A stretch of DNA of 64,000 nt, taken from the NCBI RefSeq assembly GCF_009733595.1, contig NZ_WOFH01000020.1, positions 62,001-126,000 of the forward strand, read 5' to 3'. Both the position numbers and the translations under genes were made by a program. Shown in pieces: positions 25,516 to 33,166 of the stretch (the first letter of the stretch is position 1; each line of letters begins with the position of its first letter). Source of the DNA: Actinomadura litoris (GTDB taxonomy: Bacteria > Actinomycetota > Actinomycetes > Streptosporangiales > Streptosporangiaceae). The notes under the pieces were generated by a model. It saw only the letters and a program-made list of their open reading frames with translations, ran no database searches and was not told where the DNA came from.

Positions 25516-26873
25516 GGACCGTCATCGAGAACGCCCACATCGTGACCGTCTCCGGCGAGGAGTACCCCGGCGGCCACATCGTCGTCGACGGCGAGAGGAT
25601 CGCCTCGGTCGGCGCGGGCCCGGCGCCGGCCGCCCCGGAAGGCGGGGCGGTGGAGCGGATCGACGGGCGCGGCTGCCTCGCCACGCCCGGCCTGGTCAAC
25701 GCCCACCACCACCTCTACCAGTGGGCGAGCCAGGGCATCGCCACCGGCGCCACCCTGTTCGAGTGGCTGACCACCCTGTACGAGCCCTGGTCGAAGATGG
25801 ACGCGGAGGTCGCGGGTGGCGCCGCGAGCGCCGGGCTCGGCTGGCTCGCCAAGTCGGGGTGCACCACGTCCACCGACCACCACTACCTGTTCCCGAAGGG
25901 GCGCGGCGACCTGTTCGCCGCCGGGATCGAGGCCGCGCGCGAACTCGGTGTGCGCTTCCACCCGTGCCGGGGGTCGATGGACCTGGGGCGGTCCGACGGC
26001 GGGCTCCCGCCCGACGAGGCCGTCGAGGACATCGACACGATCCTCGCCGAGACCGAGGCCGCGCTCGACCGCTACCACGACCCCTCGCCCGGCTCCATGC
26101 TCCGCGTCGCGGTCGCGCCCTGCTCGCCGTTCTCCGTCACCCGCGACCTGCTGGTCAGGTCGGCGGAGCTGGCGCGCTCCCGGGGCGTCCGGCTGCACAC
26201 CCACCTCGCCGAGACCCGCGACGAGGAGGAGCACACGACCGAGCGGTTCGGCATGACGCCGGTCGAGTACATGGACTCGCTCGGCTGGCTCGGCGCGGAC
26301 GTGTGGCTCGCGCACTGCGTCCACCTGCACGACTCCGACGTGAAGCGGCTCGCCGAGACCGGCACCGGCACCGCGCACTGCCCGAGCTCCAACGCCCGCC
26401 TCGGCTCCGGCATCGCCCGCGTCTCGCACCTGCTGGAGGCGGGCGCGCCGGTCGGGCTCGGCGTGGACGGCCCGGCGTCGGCCGAGATGGTCCCGCTCGC
26501 CGGGGAGATGCGGCAGGCGATCTACATGCAGCGCGCCCGGTACGGGCCCGCCGCGCTGACCGCCCGGCAGGCCCTGGAGATGGCGACGCTCGGCGGCGCC
26601 CGCTGCCTCGGCCGCGAGGCCGACCTCGGCACGCTGGAGCCCGGCAGGCTCGCCGACATCGCGCTGTGGCGGATCGACGGCTTCCACGCCGCGATCGACG
26701 ACCCGGTCGTCGCCCTCGTCTTCGGGCAGACGCCGCCGCTGGAGCGGCTGCTGGTCGGCGGGCGGACGATCGTCCGCGACGACGCGCTCGTCTCCGTCCC
26801 CCAGGACGAGGTCGGACGGCGCGGAGCCGCCGCCCACCGCCGTCTCATGACGCTCGCGCAGGAGGTCCTCTGA
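25512..26873 (+). CDS. Amidohydrolase, 8-oxoguanine deaminase-like
   Basis: A 453-residue metal-dependent deaminase of the cytosine deaminase/chlorohydrolase group. Metal ligands are visible in 'VNAHHHLYQW', 'LHTHLAETRDEEEHT', 'LAHCVHL' and 'GLGVDGPAS'. The segment 'CPSSNARLGSGIARV' closely follows the 8-oxoguanine deaminase family pattern, where the enzyme makes urate directly from 8-oxoguanine. The family usually has 'GVDGSASND', and here it is 'GVDGPASAEM'. Guanine deaminase is the alternative. Either activity would supply this urate operon. The start overlaps the 2Fe-2S stop (ATGA). Confidence 0.82.
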   Translation: MRTVIENAHIVTVSGEEYPGGHIVVDGERIASVGAGPAPAAPEGGAVERIDGRGCLATPGLVNAHHHLYQWASQGIATGATLFEWLTTLYEPWSKMDAEVAGGAASAGLGWLAKSGCTTSTDHHYLFPKGRGDLFAAGIEAARELGVRFHPCRGSMDLGRSDGGLPPDEAVEDIDTILAETEAALDRYHDPSPGSMLRVAVAPCSPFSVTRDLLVRSAELARSRGVRLHTHLAETRDEEEHTTERFGMTPVEYMDSLGWLGADVWLAHCVHLHDSDVKRLAETGTGTAHCPSSNARLGSGIARVSHLLEAGAPVGLGVDGPASAEMVPLAGEMRQAIYMQRARYGPAALTARQALEMATLGGARCLGREADLGTLEPGRLADIALWRIDGFHAAIDDPVVALVFGQTPPLERLLVGGRTIVRDDALVSVPQDEVGRRGAAAHRRLMTLAQEVL

Positions 26874-29170
26874 TGGTGGCCCCGGTGAAGTCCCCCGGCC
26901 ATGTGGCGGCCCCCGGCATCGGCGGGGTGGGGGAGAGCGCGGCCCGTCCCGACGGGACGCTCAAGGTCGCGGGCGAGTTCGCCTACGCGTCGGACCTGTG
27001 GATCGACGGGATGCTGTGGGGCGCGACGCTCCGCAGCCCGCACCCCCGCGCGCTCATCCGCGCGATCGACATCGGGCCCGCGCTGGCGCTGCCCGGCGTC
27101 CGCGCCGTCCTCACCCACGAGGACGTGCCCGGCCGCGCCGCGTTCGGCGTGGACGGCGTCGAGGACCAGCCCGTCCTCGCCTCCGGCCAGGTCCGGCACC
27201 AGGGCGAGCCCGTCGCGATCGTCGCCGCCGACCACCCCGAGACCGCGCGGCGCGCGCTGGAGCTGATCGGCGTCCGGTACGAGGTGCTGGAGCCGATCAC
27301 CGACGCGCGCGCCGTCATCGCCGACCCCGAGCGGCTGAAGGTGCAGGACCGGGGCGGTGTCACCCGGTACCAGCCGGTCCGGGTCGGGGACGTGGACGCC
27401 GCCCGCGAACGCGCCGACGTCGTCGTCTCCTCGGAGTTCGAGGTCGGCATCCAGGACCAGGCGTTCCTCGGGCCCGAGGCGGGCCTCGCGATCCCGTCCG
27501 AGGACGGCGGCGTCGACCTGTACGTCTCCACGCAGTGGATCCACAACGACCTCAAGCAGATCGCGCCCTGCCTCGGCCTGCCCGAGGAGAAGATCCACAT
27601 GACGCTCGCGGGCGTCGGCGGCGCGTTCGGCGGCCGCGAGGACCTGTCGATGCAGATCCACGCCGCCATGCTCGCGCTGCGCACCGGCAGGCCGGTGAAG
27701 ATGTCCTACAACCGGTACGAGTCGTTCTTCGGGCACGTCCACCGGCATCCCGCGCTGATGCGCTACGAGTACGGCGCCGCGTCCGACGGGCGGCTGCTGT
27801 ACGCCGACGTCGAGATCGTGCTGGACGGCGGCGCCTACACCTCGTCCTCGCTGAACGTCGTCGGGAACGCCGCCTCGCTCGGCGTCGGCCCCTACGAGAT
27901 CCCCAACATCAGGATCGACGCGTACGGCGTCTACACCAACAACCCGCCGTGCGGGGCGATGCGCGGCTTCGGCGCCGTGCAGGCGTGCTTCGCCTACGAG
28001 TCGATGATGGACAGGCTCGGCGAGGCGTGCGGCCTCGGCCCGGTCGAGATCCGCCGCCGCAACGCCGTCTCGCAGGGCTCCCGGCTCGCGACCGGGCAGG
28101 TCATCGAGTCGCCCGCGCCGCTCGCGCCGATGCTGTCGCGGCTGGAGACGATGCCGATGCCGCCGGAGCTGGACGCCTCCGACCCGCGCAACCTGCCCGG
28201 CGGCGTCTCCCAGGCCACGCGCGGCGAGGGCGTCGTGCGCGGCGTCGGCTACGGCGTCGGGCTCAAGAACATCTGCTTCTCCGAGGGCTTCGACGACCTC
28301 GCCACCGCGCGGGTCCGGCTGGAGGTCATCGGCGGGGAGGCGACCGCGCTCGTCCACACGGCGGCGGCGGAGGTCGGGCAGGGGCTCGTCACGATCCAGG
28401 CGCAGATCGCCCGCACCGAGCTGGGCGTCCAGAGGGTCACGATCGCCCCGGCCGACACCGGCGTCGGCGACGCCGGGTCCTCCAGCGCGTCCCGCCAGTC
28501 CTACATGTCGGGCGGCGCCGTGAAGGCGGCCTGCGAGGCGGTCCGCGCCGACCTCCTCGACCTCGCCCGGCGCTCGCTCCCCGAGGCCGCCCACGTCGCC
28601 GGAGGCAAGATCGTCGCCGCGTCGGGCGCCGTCCTCGCCGCGGTCGAGGACGTCCTCGGCGACACGGTCATCGAGCACACCCGCGAGTACCACCACCGCG
28701 CCACCGAGCGCATGGACCCCGTCACCGGGCAGGGCCGCAGCCACACCCAGCTCGCGCTCTGCGTCCACCGCGCCGTCGTGGACGTGGACGTCGACCTCGG
28801 GCTCGTCAAGGTCGTCGAGCTGGCCGCCGTCCAGGACGTCGGGAGGATCCTCAACCGGCAGGCGCTGGAGGGCCAGATCCACGGCGGCTCCGCGCAGGGC
28901 CTCGGGCTCGCCGTGATGGAGGAGATCCTCGTGACGGACGGCCTCGTCCGCAACCCCTCCTTCACCGACTACCTCATCCCGACGATCCTCGACATGCCGC
29001 CGATGCGGCTCGACATCCTGGAGTACCCCGACCCCGAGGCCCCCTACGGCCTGCGCGGCGCGGGGGAGCCGCCCACGCTGTCGTCCACGCCCGCGATCGT
29101 CGCCGCCATCCGCGACGCCACCGGACGGCCCCTCACCCGGGTGCCGGTGCGGCCGGAGCACGTCATATGA
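26873..29170 (+). CDS. Molybdopterin-binding subunit of the xanthine dehydrogenase-family enzyme
   Basis: The 765-residue catalytic large subunit. It starts with the family 'GESAARPDGTLKVAGEFAYASDL', has the molybdopterin loops 'GVGGAFGGREDLSMQIHAAM', 'PPCGAMRGFGAVQACFAYE' and 'AAAEVGQGLVTIQAQIA', and the catalytic Glu in 'GLRGAGEPPTL' near the C-terminus. ATG 26873 overlaps the deaminase stop. Its separation from the FAD and 2Fe-2S genes by the deaminase is notable: the deaminase is nested within the dehydrogenase genes. Confidence 0.94.
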   Translation: MVAPVKSPGHVAAPGIGGVGESAARPDGTLKVAGEFAYASDLWIDGMLWGATLRSPHPRALIRAIDIGPALALPGVRAVLTHEDVPGRAAFGVDGVEDQPVLASGQVRHQGEPVAIVAADHPETARRALELIGVRYEVLEPITDARAVIADPERLKVQDRGGVTRYQPVRVGDVDAARERADVVVSSEFEVGIQDQAFLGPEAGLAIPSEDGGVDLYVSTQWIHNDLKQIAPCLGLPEEKIHMTLAGVGGAFGGREDLSMQIHAAMLALRTGRPVKMSYNRYESFFGHVHRHPALMRYEYGAASDGRLLYADVEIVLDGGAYTSSSLNVVGNAASLGVGPYEIPNIRIDAYGVYTNNPPCGAMRGFGAVQACFAYESMMDRLGEACGLGPVEIRRRNAVSQGSRLATGQVIESPAPLAPMLSRLETMPMPPELDASDPRNLPGGVSQATRGEGVVRGVGYGVGLKNICFSEGFDDLATARVRLEVIGGEATALVHTAAAEVGQGLVTIQAQIARTELGVQRVTIAPADTGVGDAGSSSASRQSYMSGGAVKAACEAVRADLLDLARRSLPEAAHVAGGKIVAASGAVLAAVEDVLGDTVIEHTREYHHRATERMDPVTGQGRSHTQLALCVHRAVVDVDVDLGLVKVVELAAVQDVGRILNRQALEGQIHGGSAQGLGLAVMEEILVTDGLVRNPSFTDYLIPTILDMPPMRLDILEYPDPEAPYGLRGAGEPPTLSSTPAIVAAIRDATGRPLTRVPVRPEHVI

Positions 29171-30480
29171 GGTACGACCTGGTGATCCGCTCGCGGCGGG
29201 CCGTGCTGCCGGACGGCGAGCGCCCCGCCGCGGTCGCCGTCCGGGACGGGCGCGTCGCCGCGATCACCCCGTACGACGCCCCGCTTCCCGCGTCCGCCGA
29301 GACCCGCCTCGGCGACACGGCGCTGCTGCCGGGGCTCGTGGACACCCACGTCCACATCAACGAACCGGGCCGCACCGAATGGGAGGGCTTCGCCACCGCG
29401 ACCCGCGCCGCCGCGTCCGGCGGCGTCACCACGCTGGTCGACATGCCGCTGAACTCGCTGCCGCCCACGGTCACGCCGTCCGCGCTCGCGCTCAAGCGCG
29501 CCGCCGCCGAGGGCGCGCTCTTCGTGGACGTCGGGTTCTGGGGCGGCGCGGTCCCCGGCAACCGCCTCTACCTGCGCGCCCTCCACGACGCGGGCGTGTT
29601 CGGGTTCAAGTGCTTCACCTCCGACTCCGGCGTCCCCGAGTTCCCGCCGCTCGGCGCCGCGCGGATGCGGGAGGCGTTCCAGGAGATCGCCTCGTTCGGC
29701 GGCCTGGTCATCGTGCACGCCGAGGATCCGGCCGATCTCCGCGCGCCGTCCGGGGGCTCCTACGGCGAGTTCCTCGCGTCCCGTCCGCCCTCGGCCGAGC
29801 GGCGGGCGGTCGAACGGGTCATCGCGCTCGCGGCGGAGACCGGCGTGCGCGCCCACATCCTGCACCTGTCCGCCGCCGACTGCCTGGACCCGCTGGCCCG
29901 CGCCCAGGCCGACGGGCTCCCCGTCAGCGCCGAGACCTGCCCGCACTACCTGACGCTCTGCGCGGACGATGTGCCTGGGCCGTCCGCGACGTCCTACAAG
30001 TGCTGCCCGCCCATCCGCGACGCCGCCAACCGCGACGCCCTGTGGCGCGGCCTCGAAACCGGCGTCGTCTCCTGCGTCGTCACCGACCACTCGCCCTGCG
30101 TCCCCGAACTGAAACGCGGCGACTTCGCCACCGCGTGGGGAGGCGTCTCGTCCCTCCAGCTCGGGCTGCCCGCCGTCTGGACGGAGGCCCGGTCCCGAGG
30201 CCGCTCGCTGGCCTCGGTCGTCCGCTGGATGGCCGAGGGGCCCGCCGCCCTCGCCGCCCTCCCCAAGGGCCGCATCGCCGTCGGCCGCGACGCCGACCTC
30301 GTCGCCTTCGACCCCGAGGCGGACTTCACCGTGGACGCCGCGTCCCTGCACCACCGCCACCCCGTCACGCCCTACGAGGGACGCACGCTGTCGGGCGTCG
30401 TCCAGGCGACCTGGCTGCGCGGAACCCGCGCCGGCGACGCCCCCATCGGACGCCCGCTCGCCCGAACGGAGACCCGATGA
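29167..30480 (+). CDS. allB: Allantoinase
   Basis: Opens the hydantoin ring of allantoin to give allantoate. The 437-residue dihydroorotase-family amidohydrolase has 'GLVDTHVHINEPGRTEWEG' (binuclear-metal His pair and the allantoinase 'EPGRTEWEG'), the carboxylated lysine in 'GVFGFKCFTSDSG', 'VIVHAEDP', 'LHLSAADCL' and the catalytic Asp in 'VVTDHSPC'. The start overlaps the dehydrogenase stop (ATGA). With uraD immediately upstream in the pathway, allantoin flows directly to this enzyme. Confidence 0.94.
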   Translation: MRYDLVIRSRRAVLPDGERPAAVAVRDGRVAAITPYDAPLPASAETRLGDTALLPGLVDTHVHINEPGRTEWEGFATATRAAASGGVTTLVDMPLNSLPPTVTPSALALKRAAAEGALFVDVGFWGGAVPGNRLYLRALHDAGVFGFKCFTSDSGVPEFPPLGAARMREAFQEIASFGGLVIVHAEDPADLRAPSGGSYGEFLASRPPSAERRAVERVIALAAETGVRAHILHLSAADCLDPLARAQADGLPVSAETCPHYLTLCADDVPGPSATSYKCCPPIRDAANRDALWRGLETGVVSCVVTDHSPCVPELKRGDFATAWGGVSSLQLGLPAVWTEARSRGRSLASVVRWMAEGPAALAALPKGRIAVGRDADLVAFDPEADFTVDAASLHHRHPVTPYEGRTLSGVVQATWLRGTRAGDAPIGRPLARTETR

Positions 30481-31472
30481 CCTTCACCGCGCTCCCGGAC
30501 CTCGCCGTCCGGACCCTCGGCGGCTCCGTCCTCGCGGCCAGCGACGAGTCCTTCGCCGAGAAGGAGAACCTGCTCAACCCGTGGGCGCCGGCCTTCGTGC
30601 CCGCGACGTTCGGCCCGAAAGGCCAGCGGTACGACGGCTGGGAGACCGCCCGCCGCCGCGCCCCCGGCCACGACTGGGCCCTCGTCCGCCTCGGCCTCCC
30701 GGGCGTCGTCCACGGCGTCGTCATCGACACGGCCTGGTTCAAGGGCAACTACCCGCCGCACGCGTCCGTGGAGGCCACGGCCATGGACGGCCACCCCTCG
30801 CCCGCCGAACTCGCCGCCGCCGACTGGACCGAACTCGTCCCGAGGAGCCCCCTCCAGGGCGACACCGCGCACGCCTTCCCCGTCGCCCCGGGAGGTCTCG
30901 CCACCCACGTCCGCCTGAGGATGTTCCCCGACGGCGGCATCGCCCGCCTGCGCGTCCACGGCGAGGTCGTCCCCGACCCCGACCGCCTCACCGGCCTCAC
31001 CGTCGACCTGGCCGCCCTGGAGAACGGCGCCCGCGTGGTCGAGTGCTCCGACGCCTTCTACTCCTCCCCGGACAACATGCTGTTCCCCGGCCTCGCCCGC
31101 ACCCAGGCCGACGGCTGGGAGACCGCCCGCCGCCGCGACGACGGCAACGACTGGGCCCTCATCGCTCTGGCCGCCCCCGGCGTCGTCCGGCTCGCCGAGA
31201 TCGACACCACCCACCTCAAGTTCAACGCCCCCGCCGAGGTCGCCCTCACCGGCCTGGACGAGCACGGAACCCCCACCGTCGTCCTCCCGCGCACCCGCGT
31301 GCAGCCCGACACCCGCCACCACTTCCGCGTGACGTCCCCCGAGGTGACCCATGTCCGCGTGGACATCCACCCGGACGGCGGCCTGGCCCGCCTCCGCCTC
31401 TACGGCGACCTGACCCCGGCGGCCGACCACGCCCTCACCACGCGCTGGCAAACCCTCCGCAACAGAATGTGA
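30477..31472 (+). CDS. alc: Allantoicase
   Basis: Hydrolyses allantoate to ureidoglycolate and urea. The 331-residue protein is two tandem allantoicase repeats: 'DESFAEKENLLNP...YDGWETARRR...DWALVRLGLPGVVHGVVIDTAWFKGNYPP' and 'DAFYSSPDNMLFPGLA...GWETARRR...DWALIALAAPGVVRLAEIDTTHLKFNAP', each closing with 'FPDGGIARLR' or 'HPDGGLARLR'. It ends the purine operon. No ureidoglycolate lyase or urease gene follows in this window, so the last step must be encoded elsewhere. Confidence 0.94.
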   Translation: MTFTALPDLAVRTLGGSVLAASDESFAEKENLLNPWAPAFVPATFGPKGQRYDGWETARRRAPGHDWALVRLGLPGVVHGVVIDTAWFKGNYPPHASVEATAMDGHPSPAELAAADWTELVPRSPLQGDTAHAFPVAPGGLATHVRLRMFPDGGIARLRVHGEVVPDPDRLTGLTVDLAALENGARVVECSDAFYSSPDNMLFPGLARTQADGWETARRRDDGNDWALIALAAPGVVRLAEIDTTHLKFNAPAEVALTGLDEHGTPTVVLPRTRVQPDTRHHFRVTSPEVTHVRVDIHPDGGLARLRLYGDLTPAADHALTTRWQTLRNRM

Positions 31473-31497
31473 CGCAGTACACACAGACGGTCATTCA

Positions 31498-31510
31498 ATA
31501 GTGCCACTAT
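31498..31510. promoter_or_regulatory. 13-bp palindrome upstream of the nuclease-like gene
   Basis: ATAGTG-C-CACTAT is a perfect odd palindrome; a further CAATAGTG copy starts at 31512. The surrounding 70 bp are distinctly AT-richer than the neighbours, as expected for a promoter/operator ahead of the gene at 31542. Confidence 0.4.
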
Positions 31511-31541
31511 CCAATAGTGATCGCACAGTAACGTTCCGTGC

Positions 31542-32429
31542 ATGCCCACTGCCGAACACGAATCCCCCATCCAAGTCATCCGCGACAATCCGCAGGTCAT
31601 ACCGCAGCTCATGCGGGTCGCCTTCGACATCGAGATGTCCGACGACCTGGTCGTCCGGACGGCCTCGGAGGACTTCAGCCAGCTCGCCCCCACCGCCTAC
31701 CGCGCCGACAACGTCGTCGAGATCCGCGAGGCTGGCGCCGCGAAGCCCTCGCTCAACGTCATCGCGGAGACCCAGCGCGCCGTCGACCCGAAGAAGTACC
31801 GGAGCTGGCCCGTCTACCTGACCGCCCTCTACGCCAGGTCCCAGTGCCCCTGCTACCTGGTGGTCCTGTGCGCCTCGCCCAAGGTCGCCGACTGGGCGCG
31901 CAAACCGATCGCCATCGGCCACCCCGGCTTCGCCCTCACCCCCCTGGTGATCGGCCCCGGCACCGGCCCGCTCATCACCACCACGAGCGAGGCCGCGCGC
32001 ATGCCCGAACTCACGGTCATCGCCGCCCTCGCCAACGTCACACCCCCCACGGAGGAGTCCCTGGAGATCACTCACGCGGCTCTCGCCACGATCGACAACG
32101 CCGGGCACGAAAACGCCCAGATGTACACTGACATGGTGCTCGGTGTGCTCCCAAAGGCCGCCCGCAAGGTTCTGGAGGAACTTGTGAACACCGGTACCGA
32201 CGAGTACAAATTCACCAGCGAACCCTTCCTGCGCCACGAGGCCAAAGGCAAAGCGGAGGGAAAAGCCGAAGGCAAGGCCGAGGCGGTGCTGTCGATCCTC
32301 TCCGCACGGGGTCTGGCGGTGCCGGACGAGGCCCGGGAGCGGATCATGTCCTGCCAGGACCTCGACGCGCTGGACGGCTGGCTGACCCGCGCCCTGGCGG
32401 TCGACTCGGTGGAGAGGCTCTTCCAGTGA
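31542..32429 (+). CDS. PD-(D/E)XK-like (Rpn/transposase-nuclease type) protein with a charged repeat tail
   Basis: A 295-residue protein resembling a large actinobacterial group often annotated as Rpn-family or putative nuclease. Residues about 50-95 hold a plausible PD-(D/E)XK core: 'RADNVVEI' (Asp), 'LNVIAETQRAVDPKKYRSWPVYL' (Glu-x-Gln, Lys). Near residue 225 the repeat 'KGKAEGKAEGKAE' begins a charged coiled region, followed by a short helical C-terminal module ('SARGLAVPDEARERIMSCQDLDALDGWL'). Function is unproven; family members are thought to act in DNA recombination or mobility. The gene follows the purine operon after an AT-richer gap. Confidence 0.7.
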   Translation: MPTAEHESPIQVIRDNPQVIPQLMRVAFDIEMSDDLVVRTASEDFSQLAPTAYRADNVVEIREAGAAKPSLNVIAETQRAVDPKKYRSWPVYLTALYARSQCPCYLVVLCASPKVADWARKPIAIGHPGFALTPLVIGPGTGPLITTTSEAARMPELTVIAALANVTPPTEESLEITHAALATIDNAGHENAQMYTDMVLGVLPKAARKVLEELVNTGTDEYKFTSEPFLRHEAKGKAEGKAEGKAEAVLSILSARGLAVPDEARERIMSCQDLDALDGWLTRALAVDSVERLFQ

Positions 32430-32731
32430 GCTCGGCGACCGGGTACAAGTTCAAGAGCGAACCCTTCCTCCGCCACGCGGCCGAGGGCGAGGCCCGGGGC
32501 CGCGCGGAGGGCGAGGCCCGCGGCCGGGCGGAAGGCACGGCCAGGGCGATCCTGGTGGTTCTCGCCGCACGCGGGCTGGCGGTGTCGGAGGAGGCCCATG
32601 AGCGGATCATGGCCTGCCGCGACATCGGGACACTGTCGGGGTGGCTGGTCAGCGCCACGATGTGCGAGTCGACGGACGGATACTTCGGCTCACCGTCGTC
32701 GCTCAGACGACCTGACGCGTCGAGGACCTGA
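32426..32731 (+). CDS. Tandem partial duplicate of the preceding protein's C-terminal module
   Basis: A 101-residue frame starting GTG 32426 across the previous stop (GTGA). Residues 5-85 repeat the end of the preceding protein: 'GYKFKSEPFLRHAAEGEARGRAEGEARGRAEG' against 'EYKFTSEPFLRHEAKGKAEGKAEGKAE', then 'LAARGLAVSEEAHERIMACRDIGTLSGWL' against 'LSARGLAVPDEARERIMSCQDLDALDGWL'. The nuclease domain is absent. It is either a remnant of a duplicated gene or a translated accessory peptide; the intact frame and coupled start allow the second. Confidence 0.6.
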   Translation: MSSATGYKFKSEPFLRHAAEGEARGRAEGEARGRAEGTARAILVVLAARGLAVSEEAHERIMACRDIGTLSGWLVSATMCESTDGYFGSPSSLRRPDASRT

Positions 32732-32745
32732 CGCGTTGAGGACCT

Positions 32746-32779
32746 GAAAAGGCGCCCCGGGGTTCCGGGGCGCCTTTTC
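32746..32779. terminator. Strong bidirectional intrinsic terminator
   Basis: GAAAAGGCGCCCCGG (32746-32760), loop GGTT and CCGGGGCGCCTTTTC (32765-32779) form a perfect 15-bp stem with A/T runs on both flanks. It lies between the nuclease-like pair and the convergent DUF397 gene. Confidence 0.85.
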
Positions 32780-32803
32780 GGGTGGGCTTGGGGGTGGGGG
32801 CGG

Positions 32804-33040
32804 TCAGGCGTCCTCGGCCGGTTCCTCCTCCAGGAGGTCGTCGAACTCGCCGTCCTTGACGCCCGCGATGAAGGCGTCCCACTCGGCCTCGGTGAAGTAG
32901 AGGATCGGCCCCTCGGGGTTCTTCGCGTCGCGCATGACGACGGCCCTCTCACCGAAGTCCTTGTGCTGGACGGGTACGTCCTTGCCATCGACGAACTCGA
33001 TGATGACCCCGTCGCTGAGGATCGGTTCCTGCTCGGTCAC
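32804..33040 (-). CDS. DUF397 domain protein
   Basis: A 78-residue acidic protein with the DUF397 core 'VVMRDAKNPEGPILYFTEAEWDAFIAGVKDGEFD'. DUF397 proteins are small actinobacterial partners usually encoded next to a Scr1/helix-turn-helix regulator and thought to act as a two-component, antitoxin-like pair. No such regulator gene is adjacent here, so this copy is an orphan. GTG 33040 follows a GAGGAAGG tract. The C-terminal 'LLEEEPAEDA' is unusually acidic. Confidence 0.85.
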   Translation of the reverse strand: MTEQEPILSDGVIIEFVDGKDVPVQHKDFGERAVVMRDAKNPEGPILYFTEAEWDAFIAGVKDGEFDDLLEEEPAEDA

Positions 33041-33114
33041 TGGCGCACCTTCCTCGTCCCGGCTCTGTCGCGTCCAAGGCTAGTGGGGGCCGGGGCGCCG
33101 CCACAGGAAAAGCA

Positions 33115-33153
33115 GTCCCCGGCCGTCCGGTGTGGGGAGGGACGACCGGGGAC
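33115..33153 (-). terminator. Terminator of the secreted protease gene
   Basis: Arms 33115-33127 and 33141-33153 pair at 12 of 13 positions (G-U wobble on the minus-strand RNA) around a 13-nt loop. On the minus strand the stem is followed by TGCTTTTCC. It begins 14 bp after the protease stop. Confidence 0.72.
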
Positions 33154-33166
33154 GATCAGGGGGTGG

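Noticed and set aside
26522-29161. Very long open frames antisense to the molybdenum subunit and other genes
   Set aside because: Arg/Asp/Ala/His-rich shadow translations caused by high GC; the opposite strand holds clear conserved motifs.
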